Shown one piece after another: positions 35,291-48,700 of a DNA stretch of 64,000 nt. A program made the translations under genes and the position numbers. The notes beneath the pieces are model-generated. The model ran no database searches. It saw only the letters and a program-made list of their open reading frames with translations, and was not told the DNA's origin. Numbering within the stretch: the first letter of the stretch is position 1; each line of letters begins with the position of its first letter. Source of the DNA: Microplitis mediator (Eukaryota > Arthropoda > Insecta > Hymenoptera > Braconidae); contig NC_079971.1 in NCBI RefSeq assembly GCF_029852145.1, positions 16,270,667-16,334,666 on the forward strand. Reading direction: 5' to 3'.

Positions 35291-37439
35291 AATACTCATT
35301 TATTATGAAATAATGAAATAATAATAAAAAAATGACGGGAAGCACGAATAAATTTAAAATATATAAAATTTTCTTTCCTTAAAATTTGTTGTTGTTTTTT
35401 TTTTTTTTGTTTTTTTAATTATATTAGTATTTTTTTATAATTATAAAAGAACCTACTCAAAATATCTCGATTAATAACAAAAACAAAAAAAATATATGTA
35501 AATAAAAAAAAATTGAACGGAAAAAATTCAGGCTTACCAATTAGCAAAAAAAAACAACAGCTGTACTAGGATGGTAATTCGCGAGCGCCCCTGGTGAGAT
35601 AAATGTACGTATAATGTATAGGTATAGATATATCGGCATCCATGTTAATTTTACATCGATATATATATATAGATATAGTTATACAGCCTTTTTATTCTTT
35701 TATTAATTGTAATTAAACGACACTGAGTTACCTAGCCATTAGCAATAGGGGATCTACAAATCTTTCAGAGAATTTAAAAAAAAAAAATTTGATTCAATTA
35801 CTGCATTTTTTCGTAAGTTATTGTGTCTACGGGTTTCATACTTGACGGACAGGAAATTTTTTTAGACTATTTTGATGTTTTTTCCATTTTTATTGAACTA
35901 AATAAATTTTTGAAAAGTATGGAACTAATCTCCATTAAATTATCTTCAAAATAGTATGCAACATATCTCAATTCCGTAAACTAACAAGGGTATAATAATT
36001 GAAATAGTTGCCGAAGTGAGGCGAATTAAATTTTTCGATCGTAAAGCACATCTCAGATGCTTCGCATCATGAGTCGTGCAATAAATAAACATTCCAAAAT
36101 ACATTTTCGAAATGTCGGCGAATCGGGCAGCAAATCTTAGGTAGTTTTAATATCAAATTACTGCCAATTTTAAGCTAAAGTGGCTATTAGGGTATTTTCA
36201 CTACTACTTGATTCAAATCTACAATTACAATTTTGTAGAGAATTCAATGCAATAAGTTTTGGCTTTCATATAAGATGCTGCTTGTTTGCTGGTAGATTTC
36301 CAAACAACTGTTATTTTATAATTTCATGAAAGCAACTTGCAAGAACTTTTGTGTTTCACCTTTTTATGGAAATCAAGAAGTTTTCATGCTGGAACTTTTA
36401 TAACCATTAAATTTGAAAAAAGCAGAAAACATTGTTAACCAATTAACGATATGTATTAAGACAACCAACAACAGGTAATAGAAACAAGTCATCTTATAAA
36501 TGTGTAGTAAGGCGATTGATTCAGAATATTAAAGTACGATAAAATCGAATACATCACGTGGATCTATAAGTACCGCTAGGTGTAAAAAAAAAATCTGATT
36601 CATTTAGATTCTATGGTAGTTATAGGGCCAATATCTGATATAATCTTAACGGCTAGAGGGGGAAACGAATGGTCTCAAAAGTACCACTTTCAAAAGTTCA
36701 CTAAGATATTAAACGTTGTTTATGAGATCTGGCCTCACAAGTGCTGATTTACCAATGAATTATTTTTATCGGTATACTAACAAAATATTAAAGAAAAAAA
36801 ATTTTTTCGTCAATTTTGGCTTTATTCCACCATGACAAGGCTATATATTTTTGAAAAAGATCAAATTTTTTTTGGCCCCACAACTACCAGCTGATAAACA
36901 TATATATACAAATATATAAGAATATATAAATATATATGATCATATATAGTTATATATAATTATGTATGATTATATATAAAAATTTTTTCTCGGGTCTAAT
37001 AAATACATAAATGTATATATATTCAAAAAGTAGTTTCATACCTCACTCTAACCTCAAATACGATGCTTGACAGTAGTATTTAAGCCTCTTTTAGCTTGAT
37101 CTATAATTCTCCATAAGTTCTGAAATTTTATATATACACGAGGTGTATCAAGACTCCTGCATTTCGTCAAGTTTAAACTGAAATTTCCAAATGTGACGAC
37201 TACGTTGCTAAATAAATAACGCATGCGTTGATTCAATACTCTCAATAACTTCAGACGTTCCGATCGCTGCCTATTTGGAGCATCTAAGCATTGATACTGA
37301 TTAATTTTTATAAAAAATCAAAATAATTGGGTTTAGTTATTATTTAAAACTTTTCAGTGTGTTGCATTTTCATTGAGAGATGTTCAAAATTTTACTTCTC
37401 ATTGACTGAGAATTGTTTTCAACAATCTTTTACAAACCT
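35291..37439. other. Anonymous AT-rich region
   Basis: No gene is supported. At 36900-36995 lies a fragment of the ATATATGATCATATAT/TTTTTTCTCGGG family. At 35945-36080 lies one arm of an inverted pair whose partner is at 40177-40305. Confidence 0.4.
35945..36080. repeat. Long-range inverted repeat, left arm
   Basis: The word gatgcttcgcatcatgagtc and about 125 bp of context are found inverted at 40177-40305, about 4.1 kb away, with roughly 90 percent identity. The gatgcttcgcatc core is itself a palindrome. Confidence 0.7.
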
Positions 37440-38110
37440 TTTTTAACTTCCTGCTAAGAAAATCGAAGATTTTATAAAATTCGGGAAGTTCTTGTTTTCA
37501 CCCCGATTTTTAAAAATCGGGTTTTTATCATGTATCGATGTTTTGAGGTCCTAGGAAGCAAGTCTAAACATTTTCAGGATGATGTCTGAGTGTCTGTATG
37601 TATGTGTGTAAACTTGCTATAAATTTTTAACTAATTAACCGATCAGAAAGGTTATTGCGGCAATCGAAAAAGCTTGTAGGCCGTCAACTTTCCTAGGAAT
37701 TTCAGATCGATCGATCTGTTAGACTCTAAAATATAAAAGAAATACGAAAAATAAATTTTTTTTTAAATTTCTCAAAAATGAATCCATCGATTGATTCAAA
37801 AATCTAATCAGCTCTAGAACTCAACGCAGAGCGTCAATTGCTTCCTCAACCATCAAAATCGATTTATTCGTTCAAGAGATATCGCGGGAGAAAGAAATGT
37901 TAAAAACGATTTTTTCCAAATATCTTCGAAACGGCTAAACGACTCGCTTTCAAAATCTAATCAGCTCTAGAACTCAATAAAAAGCGTCGATTCCCACAGT
38001 AAACGTTAAAATTGATTAATTAGTTCAAAAGATATGAACGACGAATCGTTTAAAAACTAACATTTTCTGTCACTTTTTCTAGATAGATTTAAATACAATG
38101 TACTGAAATG
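37440..38110. mobile_element. ACTTCCCGCTAA-family fragment
   Basis: It starts ttaacttcctgctaagaaaa and follows the family order (caccccgattt, ttttgaggtcctaggaagc, aatctaatcagctctagaac). The right end is missing. Confidence 0.65.
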
Positions 38111-38164
38111 TGTTCAAAATCATACCTACTCTTTGTCTTTTTGTCTCTCTCTATTCCTCAGTGG

Positions 38165-38530
38165 TGTGAAATATATTCTGGAATCACTCTGGAACCAGAG
38201 TCAAAATAGAACCATACTGATTCCAACGTGAAACCAGAACATATCCAAAGTATTCCCAGAGTGTATTCAGAGTAATTCAAGAGTATAAATTCAGAGTGAA
38301 TCCAGAACAAATTCTGAGCAAATCCAATGTAAGTCCAGAATGAAACGAGAGTCTTTTCAGAGTGAAACTAGAAAGTATTCAGAACGAATCCAAAGTGTTC
38401 TTTGTACTGGAACCACAGTTTTACCAGAGCGAATCTAGAGTGGAACCGAAGTGCACTACGTGTGTCCTCAGGGTGTATCCAAAGTAAATTGAGAGTAAAA
38501 ATTCAGAGCGAATCCCGAAAAAGTTTAACA
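38165..38530. repeat. Degenerate short-period tandem repeat
   Basis: About 360 bp is composed of variants of a 12-15-bp unit such as gagtgaatccagaa and gagtgaaaccaga. The small frame at 38402-38608 falls in it and is not considered a gene. Confidence 0.65.
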
Positions 38531-39079
38531 AAAAAAATTTCAAATAATGCTCAATTATGTTTACAAAATTTATATTTTGGAATGTTCAGAAAACATTTAA
38601 AAAATTAAATTTTTTTTATAAAATTTTGAGGGTACCTCGTTTTGCCTCCCCTTCCCGATGTCTTAAAATATAAAAAAAATAGATATATGAGAATATTTAA
38701 AAATATATATTTCAAGTACTTAAAAAATGTATAATTTTGTTATATTACTTTTCTTATGTTGTTGGTTAAATTGGCAATATGTTTTCATCATAACATTTTT
38801 TATATATTTGAAATATATTGTTCATATAATTTTTTCATATTTTTAAACAAGTATTTCTTATACATTCTAAGATATATTTTTAATATATTTAAATTACATT
38901 TAAAATATGCACAAGAATCGGCCAAAAGGGAGCTATTGAAAATATATATATTTTATTCATATTTAATATCCACTAACGCAAAAAATAAAAGGAACAGAAG
39001 ATTCGTTTTTATTCAAAAACTTTTTTTTTGTTGGCTAGAAATTATTTTTTATTTTTGTATAGTAAGAAAAATTTTTTAA
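38531..39079. other. AT-rich non-coding stretch
   Basis: The 107-codon plus-strand frame at 38756-39079 is almost entirely hydrophobic, aromatic and lysine codons, as expected by chance in AT-rich DNA. I see no supporting feature. Confidence 0.45.
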
Positions 39080-39934
39080 GGGAACATTAATCGCATAATG
39101 GAATTGAGAATCTACTATATGACCACCAAAACACTCAGAAGAGGTTTTGGCGCCCTCTAGGGGGCGACAAACCAAGTAAGTGCCACCCTCTACATGGGTT
39201 CCGAGACTATTACTCCAACCGTTAGCGGTGCCCGCATATTTTGTACCTTGTAACATGTGGCAACTTCGTGATTGCAGGAAGCTAATAGGCACCTTTGCGC
39301 GGGCGAATTGAACCCCCCTTTTGACTGTCTTAAATATCTAAGGGTAATAGCCCGTACACAATACTATCACATGCTATAGTTAGCAAATGATATTCACTTG
39401 GTGATGACGGTAGAGGAAAATCTTTTAATAGTTGCCATCCTAGATCCAAGTGGGATTATGCGGAAGAAACCCTTTTTAGGGTAATGAGTAATGCTGCAAC
39501 TCACCGCTTATCTACAGCCTGTAGACCAATACAGGGATTTGGTACCATGGGGGCCCCATTCCAAGCTCCATTTCGGCCAGAGTCTCTTTATTTCGTGAGA
39601 TGGAAGGAGTGGGGGGCCCGAGTGAGGTAAGACTCGTGGTGGCTGTGGTTAGATACCACACGCAATGAGGATTTTTGATTATACCTCCGGTAAATGTCCA
39701 CTCTTGGTTTCGGTCGAGAGTGTCGCTTAAATTGTAGAAGAGATAGGATTTCGCAGCGCGAGTATGCCCAAAAGGGCGAGGCCTCGGCTTCCGTGGAGGA
39801 GGTGGACTTAGGTCCCGTTACATTAATTAATTGACCACTAAAACAGGCACTTGTCACTCTGTCGAATATCAGAGGAGTAACCGTGCCAAAATTGTTATCG
39901 AGTATAAAATATAACAACTCTGAAATATATATCT
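39080..39934. repeat. GC-richer unclassified dispersed repeat
   Basis: This block stands out by composition and shares gactcgtggtggctgtggtt, followed by a similar 100-bp context, with 6076-6200. Minus-strand frames (39035-39292, 39588-39917) are short and unrecognised. It may be the remains of a LINE or other large element. Confidence 0.4.
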
Positions 39935-40060
39935 AACCAGGAACAGCACAAGAGGTTGGGTGCGATCTAATGGCGAGCACTGAACTTCTTCCGCTGCTAC
40001 TTAGCACCGGTGATTTTCTCATCCTCCATATAAATCTTCTCCCAACACATTTTTCTCTCA
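39935..40060. repeat. Third copy of the MASTELL repeat
   Basis: Plus-strand atggcgagcactgaacttct matches, in inverse orientation, the blocks at 25400-25540 and 54225-54345. Flanking sequence diverges after about 120 bp. Confidence 0.6.
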
Positions 40061-40176
40061 AGTCTTTTACATTAAAAATCAAAGAAAATGAAAAAAAAAA
40101 AATTGACACAATGTCGATACCACCAATCGTCAACATTTTCTCCAAAAAGAATTTCTATCGTATCGTCCCAAGACTA

Positions 40177-40305
40177 TTCTTGCACGACTCATGATGCGAA
40201 GCATCAGAGTGTGCTTTACGATCGAAAAATTTTTTTCGCCTCACTTTGGCAACTATTTCAATTATTGTACCCTTGTTAGTTCACGGAATTAAGATATTTT
40301 CTCTA
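40177..40305. repeat. Long-range inverted repeat, right arm
   Basis: Reverse complement of 35945-36080. The next element begins just beyond it at about 40311. Confidence 0.7.
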
Positions 40306-40310
40306 ACGGA

Positions 40311-40670
40311 CCCAAATTACGGTAAACTCACCGTAAATTACGGTAATCCACCGTAAAATGCCGATTTACCGTAATTTACGGTGTATTTACCGTAAAATAC
40401 GGTAATCCACCGTAAATTACGGTAATTCGGTAATCCACCCGAATTTTTTACCGTAGATTTATCGTATTCGACGGTAAATTTACGGTATACCCGCCGTAAT
40501 TTACGGTAATCCACCGTAAAGTACCGATTTACCGTATATTACGGTGGATTTACCGTAGTTTACGGTGGGTTTACCGTAATTTACGGTAAATCTACTCGAA
40601 TTTTACGGTATTCTACGGTAGATTTGCGGTAAAATTACCGTAAATTTACGGTAAATCAGGTCTGCTAGGG
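40311..40670. mobile_element. 360-bp element made of ACCGTAA/TTACGGT repeats
   Basis: The interior is an array of TTACGGT and ACCGTAA in alternating orientation, about every 10-15 bp, so many alternative hairpins are possible. The ends ctctaacggaccc and, inverted, ccctagcagacct are weakly matched TIRs. Confidence 0.65.
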
Positions 40671-40774
40671 ATAATATCGTAAATTCTATTTGATAAATAT
40701 TACTACCAAAAACATTATGATAACCAATATTATAGAGCAATTTTTACAAGTCTTGTTCATAAAGTTTACAATCC

Positions 40775-41085
40775 CTGATAGCCAAGTTAGGGAGAAACTG
40801 GCGTCAAACCAACAGCCGCAACTAGATGCCAAGTTGGCCGCAAAAGTTGGTATTTCCAGAGTTGATAGACATTTTCTGAGAAAGTTGGTGGCAAAAGTTG
40901 GAAATCCCATGTTAACGGTCACTTTCTGAGAAAGTTGGTAGCCAAAAGTTGGCAATCCATAAGTTGATGGAAAATTGCCTCCAATTTTTTCAGAAACCCG
41001 CTTTCGAATTGCAGCTCTTCACTGGCGCCAACTTTCTTAGAAAGTTAGTGGTAACCTCCCTGATAGCCACCTAATCCACAAGTTA
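40775..41085. repeat. Degenerate repeat of about 58 bp with GAAAGTTGGTGGC words
   Basis: The words tttctgagaaagttggt and gcaaaagttgg recur at 40860-40970, with variants on both sides. The phrase ccctgatagcca occurs at each end in the same orientation. Confidence 0.5.
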
Positions 41086-41103
41086 ACTTCAAGCCACATC
41101 TGG

Positions 41104-41213
41104 TGAAAATTTTTCGGACTTTTGTCCGAAAATGTCTTTTGAACTCTGAAAAAGTCTTTAGAACTCTAGAACTGACTTTTTCAGACAGAAGTCCGAAAAA
41201 TTTTCACCAGGGA
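41104..41213. repeat. 110-bp hairpin MITE
   Basis: The ends ctggtgaaaatttttcggac and gtccgaaaaattttcaccag are perfect inverted repeats. The interior carries gaactctgaaaaagtct and related words. Confidence 0.75.
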
Positions 41214-41280
41214 CTACCTTCGTACGGAAACCGTATTCTTGAAGGAAAGTGTTGGAGAGCAATCGGTTACCTTTAAGTGT

Positions 41281-41432
41281 CCCTGATTGAAAAAAGCGAT
41301 TTAAAACGATTCGAAATAAAAAATTTTAAATACTTTTTAATGCTTTTGAATACTTTGAATACTTTTGAATCCCTCTTCTTATGGGCATTTAGCATTGCAA
41401 ATCGTTTTAAATCGCTTTTTTTAGTCAGGGGT
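41281..41432. mobile_element. 152-bp MITE with CCCTGATTGAAAA termini
   Basis: Same family as 2680-2830. GT flanks both ends (41279-41280 and 41433-41434), supporting a 2-bp target duplication. Confidence 0.85.
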
Positions 41433-42456
41433 CGGCAGTACTAAACGAATTTTCGAATTTTACTTTTCTAATTACGTTTTGAATAATTACGTCACTCGAA
41501 TCATGAAAACCTTCCGAAAAAGTTTGTCTTTCACTTTTTTTCGGAAGCTATAAAAATTTCTGTAATAACAATTGATTAATAAATTAAAAGAAAAGTACCC
41601 TGCTGGAAAGACCTCATAGAATGTCATAGGAAAAAAAAAATATTCTATAAGATTTTATGATATACTAATATACGTATGAGCCAGAGAAAATTTTCTCTTC
41701 AATATTTTATGATATTCTATCAGTACTTCGTCAACTCATAGATTCTCATAAAAGTATTGCTTCTTAGTAGTTATGAGATTTTATGAGTAATTTCATTAAT
41801 TACTAATATTTATTAGATTTTATGAGAACTTTGAGATTAAACTTCAAGTAGCATTTCTATGCGATTTTATGTGGAAAATTGAAAGAAAAGTAGCTCATAA
41901 GAAGTTATCGACAATTTATAAGAAATCGTGACCAGTATTGCAATTGAAATTCTTATGACTATTTATGAGTATTTCCGTGGACAAATACACATCAAAGTGT
42001 ACTGAAACTTATCATATTCTATGCGTTAAAAAAGCCCGGAATTCAGTATAAAATCCCATAAAATACCATTTTCGGATCACTTTACAAGATATTCTAATTT
42101 TATGATGTACAATTACTGAAAAATTGTTAATCAGTTATATTTATTGTAAAAACTAAAGATTTGAAATGTCTAATTAAAAAAAAATTTTTTTTTGAATCAT
42201 TGAATTATATAATCGTTTATTAAAATGATGAAATCCAGTAGTTAAAATTTTTTTTTAATTCTTCTCTTTATTAAAGAAAAATTTTATTTTCACTTGCCGA
42301 ACTTTTTGACAACCACAAACAGTCGAATTCATTATACAGTGCTCCCGTAGAGAAAGATATTTTAGCTCTGTTTATATTTTTTCAAAAGCCACTAATGAGA
42401 TAAAGAAAGATAACTTGTTACATCTTAAAGAGAGAGCGCTGTAGCGAAATTGAAGT

Positions 42457-42561
42457 ACAGTCGAGTCGCGTTATGAGCCCGGCTTGTTTTCTTTTTCTTT
42501 TAACCAGACTCGCGTTAATATGAGAGAGACACTGAGAGGGCTCATAACGCCACTCGACTGT
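42457..42561. repeat. 105-bp hairpin upstream of the first exon
   Basis: The arms acagtcgagtcgcgttatga and tcataacgccactcgactgt are inverted, about 180 bp before the first ATG of the transposon genes. This may be a MITE or a regulatory hairpin in the promoter region. Confidence 0.7.
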
Positions 42562-42739
42562 CTGTTAGAGAGGGTTGCTCTCTCAGTTACCCCTTCTCCC
42601 TAATACTCGACTTACATCAATTGTTCGTTGGCAGGTTTGCGCGGACTAAGGTCATTCGACAAAAGCGCGTCGGACTGTGTGTCAAGTGCAACATTAATAG
42701 TCATTGTTTGTGTACATTCTTTGTGCTTATAAGCAAAAA

Positions 42740-45700
42740 ATGTTTGCTTATATTAAAATACTTGGAACAAATGAACTGAAAATTGTGAACGTGAACGAAA
42801 TTCAGAAGTTCAAGGTAGATGCCTTGCCTACGAAGAAATTTAATATTAAAATTGGTCACAAAATCGAACAATGCACGGTTTCCTTCAAAGCAGGTTAGTT
42901 AAAAATATTTCTATATTTTTAAAATGTTACTTTTAGTAAAGTTAAAATACAAAATGTTAGCTGTAATAACAAATGTTAATATTATTTTTAGTTTATAATA
43001 ATTTTAGTCCTATTCATCAGTTTTCAGAAGTTATGAGAATGTATAACGATTTTATGATATTGAGTTCATAATTTATGTAATCTCATCATTTTATTTCGAT
43101 TTTAAACAATTTCAAGGTCTTGTGAGTTTTTTGTCTCAATGCAAAAAATTGTTTTTAACTTCTTTTTTCTCAACGAAATTGTAATATATAATTTGAGAGC
43201 ATCGTAAAACATAATTTCTGACAAGAAAAAATAGTAGCATTCAAAATATTTTTTTTAATCTACAAAAATTATTGATATATATCAATTTTTCATAACTAAA
43301 CCTGAAATAAAAAAAAGTATAATAATTGTTTTAACCATTCAACTACTTCAAATAACTTTCTTATTCTTTTTGTACGAGAGATTTAGACTTATAGTAATAA
43401 TTTCAGAAATTTTTTAATATTTTCTAACATTCGAATTTTGGAAAGCTATGAAATTCTATCGTACTTCATTTCAATTTAATAATTTATGAGATCCTATGGT
43501 ATCCTTTGTTCCTCTCAAATTATTTAGTATTGGGATTTCTATTTGTTTTTTTTTTTTTATTAAATACTCAGAATTTTATCATTTAAACACTATCATTTTT
43601 ACATTTCAATGATTAAAATTACTTCAACTAACAGAAAAAAATGCAACTCTGAACATGAACTTCTGGATTTATTTTGAATTTTAAATATAGTTTTTTTTTT
43701 ATCGGTTTTCCATCTGCCAGCAAAATTAATCGGACATTACTAAAGATGAATTAATGTAACAAAACATATACTAAATTGCAATCACATGTGTTTGTCAATA
43801 CCAATTTATGTAAATTAACTAAACTTTCCATTTTCATTTTGTCTTTTACTCAACATAATTTCAGTATTCTTTCAAGAACTAATTTTAATTTAGGATTTCA
43901 CATTTTTTGTTATACAATAGTATATTACACACCTAGGGAAGTAAAGTAAGAAATGTCTCAGATCACATGTAATTAATCACATGTAACAAACATGTGATCT
44001 GAGGCTTTCTTATTTACTTTCCGAGGAGTGTATACTATTTTTCTCCTCGACGGAGGCGGAAAGCGGCAACTTCGTTTTGCACAGCGGGACGAAAGTTGAC
44101 GCTTTCCGCCCGGAGGTGAGAAAAAATATTTTAAAAAATCATTTAAAAAAAGTATTTTGTTTTTATATTTATAATTGATGATAGTAATGGTTAGGAATGC
44201 AATCCTTTGCTTATGCTGAAAATTAATTTTTTTTTTTTTTTACAGAAACCGAAGAGGAGTTGCTCAAACTTATAGAGTCAAATCGAGCTAGGTTTCCACC
44301 TGCAAGTATATGTGTAACTGCTTCTGAGGACGATACCCAAGTCAATAAAGTGACTAAATCTTCAGACCACCTGAAGACCAATACTCAAGCTTTACTCGAC
44401 AAGAAGTTAGCAGTAAAGGATAAGGTAATAATATTGATAATAAATAGCAATATTTATTATATCTCTAGAATTTACTTCTTATCAAATCAGTATTTTGATT
44501 TATATTTTAAGTTGAAATTTTTTCTTTCCTGATATTTAAATCAATATTTATTATAATCCATTTCTATTTAATCAATTTTATTATTTATGCAAAACGTAAT
44601 TTGTGTAAAAGCGATTTTTTTATTTTACTTGAACATGTATATAATTGACATGACTTTAGGTGTTGAAAGAAATGTTAATTGAACTTAGACTTGGTCTAGA
44701 AAATTTTTACAATAACACTAACTCTTATCGTATACGTAGCCAAAGTTACAATAATTTACTTCTGAAAATTCGTTTAATTTTCAAAAATTTTTACGTAACC
44801 TTAAGATTAATAGCCGGTAACGGCGTTAATGTAAATAGTCTACTCATTGATATACGATACACACACAAATCTCTGAAAGAAAATGATTAGTACAAAGGTC
44901 TATAATAATCAAACATTATTACAGACTTCTCAAATGCGCAAACGAGCTTACAACCGGTTACTAAATCCTTCTTGTAGCGAGCTATTAGTTAGTCAACGCA
45001 CAGTTCGAAGATGGGAAAAAAAAATAAATACTCCTGTTGATCTAAACATTGGTCCGTTATTATGAAAATAAATCTAAAAATTAAATACAAACTTATTTTA
45101 CAATTGATTTTCATTTTCACTTCATAATATTTCAGATTTTGATGTAAATTCATTTGAAAATAGTAATTTGATTCCTGAATCATTTTGTAAACGTGATTTC
45201 GAGAACGCTGAAAAAATATCCTCCGATAATTTATCCGTGGCAAATGAAGAGATATTTAGCAATGACTTAAATAATATCACAAGTATTCTGAGTGAAAGTA
45301 GTTCAAGTACCCAAAATAGTAGTGAAGAAGTTCTCACCGAATATTCTACAGATACTATTGTGTACTCGGATTCCGATGACAGCTGGTCTGATACTGATAG
45401 TAACTACCAAATGCAGGATAGTATTGTTGATGACACCACACAAAGTTTTAATACTGATTCCTTGCAAGGAAACCGCGAAATGTTCGCAGCTTCTCAGCTT
45501 AAACTTCAGATGTCCTATTGATGATTGAAAGTTTTTCTACTTCAAAAAATTTAACGCGAACCGACCACGAAGACTTAATAAACTTAATTAAAGTGCTTGC
45601 TGGACCGGAATTTGAAAATTGGAATCCAAGTCAATACAAACTCTCCCAAATTTATGATGCTCCCTCGGATTTAATGATTTTACATTTCTTTTGCGAAAAA

Positions 45701-48700
45701 TGTAATTTAATTCTAACAAGAAAAGATTTAAGCAAAAGTTCAAAAAAAGAAACCTTTCAGTGTTCTACCTGTAAAAAAAAATATGTTCTTTCATCGCTCG
45801 GTAATAATTATTTCATGACTATTGATATCAAGTATCAATTGCAACAGCTATTATCTGAACCGAAGATAAATACCAATCTTTTTCATTACATTGAAATTAT
45901 AAAAAATAATATATCCGATCCTGATGTTATTTTCGATGTCCACAGTTCTCTTCTTTATAAACAATTAATGCGCCATATGCCGGGAGTTTTAACGCTAAAT
46001 TGTAATGTAGATGGCGCGCCAATTTTTAATAGTTCAACAGCTAGTTTTTGGCCTCAACAATTGATAATTAACGAGCTTCCGCCAGAATTAAGATTTAAAT
46101 ATACTATTCTTGGTGGTATTTTTGTTACTCTTAAAGAACCGAAACCGAACCTCATGAACTTATATAGTACGGAGTTATGCAATCAAATAGTTAGTTTAAT
46201 GATGGAAGGGATAAATATTAAAAATATAAGTATAAATCAAACTGTAAATTTAAAGTTTACATTGTTTGCATGTTGTGTAGACTCTGTTGCACGTCCAATT
46301 TGCCAAAATCGTGTTCAATTCAATGCGTATTGGGGATGTAGTTGGTGTTACGCACCTGGAACGTATTTCGCAAATTCTATGCGTTATCCTTTGACCGAAA
46401 ACGATCCAGATTTGCGCACGAATTCGCGATACAAAGAAGACATAATAAATGCTGTCAGATTGAATAAAAATTATGTTCCCAGAAGAAGAAAAACTTATAA
46501 AAGTACTAATTATACTGCAAAAAAAATAAAAACATGTAATGGAGTGAAAGGCTCGACTCCATTTATAAAATTATTACCATTATTTGACAATGTTTGGGGG
46601 TATCCTATCGATTATATGCACGGATGCTTACTCGGTGTTGTTCGTCAATTATGGGCTTTGTGGACTACAGCAGGGACTGATTTTTACGTAACAAAGGATA
46701 ATCGTGATGAAATTCAAAAACGTTTAGATAATATAAAGCCACCTCACGAAATTCATCGACTTCCAGGATTAATACAAAATTTTAGTAAATGGAAGGCTTC
46801 TCAACTGAAATCTTGGCTGTTGTATTGGAGTCCAATCTGTTTAAATGGAATTTTAAACAAAGAATGTTTTGACTCTTATTTACTTCTTGTGCGCAGTATT
46901 CATACTCTTCTAAAACGTACGATAACGGAAAGTGAGATTTTACGGTCAGAATATGATCTCTTAAAATTCGTTGGAGAGTTCCAGTCAATTTATGGTCTCG
47001 GAGCAATGACATTTAATATCCATTCACTTCTTCATTTGGGCGAATCAGTGAGAAGAAGTGGGCCATTATGGGGAACATCTGCATTTCCTTTTGAAAATGG
47101 GATCTTTTACGATAAATTGAATGTCAACGGACCAAAAGGTGTCAGTCTTCAAATGAGTCGCAAACGGTTGAAAAAAATTCGACTGCGTTCCAAGATCAAC
47201 GCTTCAACAACTTCTAATGAGTGTGCGAATTACTGTCACAAACTATTTGAGCCTGAAGAAAAACTCAAAAATTGTGTTGAACTTCCTAATAATATTAGAC
47301 TTATTGGAGAAAAGCTGAAGACGTCACAAGTTGAGGAAGCTATGAAAAACTACTTACAAAACCAAAACATTGAAATTCATATTTTTTCTAAGTGCATTTA
47401 TCAACAAAAAATTTTCCATTCCACTTCATATGCTCGTGCAAATAAGACAAACGATACATTTGTTTTTTTGCAATCAAGACAAATTATTGAAATCTATCAT
47501 TTCATTCAAGTTGGTCAAAATTGTTATATTTATGGCCGAAATCATAAATATGGTCCAAGTTCATTTTCAAACATTGTAAATTTAGATCACATACTTGAAC
47601 TTAATAATGATAATACAGTAGAAATTTTTATAAGTGGCATTAATAGTATTCAGGAGAAAATTATTTACGTGCACGATGATGATAAGTTTTACTCTTGTTT
47701 ATTTCCAAACCTTGTGGAAATTCAATGATTGAAAGAACTTCGTACCTTTGTGTTAACAAAACTTTGTAATGAAATTAATTTTTAGTGATAATTATATCAA
47801 TATTCTGAAAAACTTCAGAACTTTTTTTGGCTTCATTTTTATTATTTTTAATCTAATATGTTTAGAACGTATAATAATCGTGTATTAATTAAAAAAAAAC
47901 TTATAATGATTAACAATATCAACTCATATTTAAGTATGTATTACGATTAAAATGTTAATGATTCTTTCGTTAAAACATCTTCTTGATCATTGGTTTAGGC
48001 ACGCTTTGAAATGGAAGGCGGGACCAGTCGAAGTACCACAACTGACAAAACTGAAGAGTTTAATGATACTACAAAAGATGATCCACTTATGCACTGCCTC
48101 AATGACCAGGCACCGGAAGTATTAACAAGCGCTGGGAATAATGCAAGTATGATTAACAGTCTTAAATCCACACTTTCTCAATTGAACATTGCCTCTGACG
48201 GATCTTTAAACGTCAGTAATAGTAATGCTGCAGTTTTTAACTCTCCAATCACTCAAAAAAAGTCGTCAAGTAACGTAAGCACACATTTTGTAAGATAAAT
48301 TATTATTCATTTTTATGCTCCCACTTATAACTATTTTTTTTATTGCAGCGTAAACGAAAAAACAGTGATTCTAAAGAGAACAAAAAAAAAACAAAAAAAC
48401 TAAAATTGCAAAGAAGAATAAGAAGCATAAGAAGAAGAAGAATGACGATGATTTCATAGACAGTGAAGAAAGAATTATAGAAATTACAGATATTTCAAAA
48501 GAAAGAGAAAGAATGAAGAAAGGTTCTGATTTTTCATTTGACCCAATTACAAAAAGACTAACGGATATGACAAATATCATGAATAAAAGTTTTGTTGACA
48601 TTAAAAAAACAGTAAATCAGATCGAGAGTAAACACAGTTCTGAACTTAAGGAATTAAGAGGCTTGGTTCAAATTTTGATAGATAATTGGAATGAATTTAA

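Noticed and set aside
38756..39079. 107-codon hydrophobic plus-strand frame
   Set aside because: Composition is what random AT-rich DNA gives; no promoter, homologue or repeat support.
44896..44924. 29-bp intron between 44895 and 44925
   Set aside because: Too short to be spliced, and a stop codon precedes the donor.
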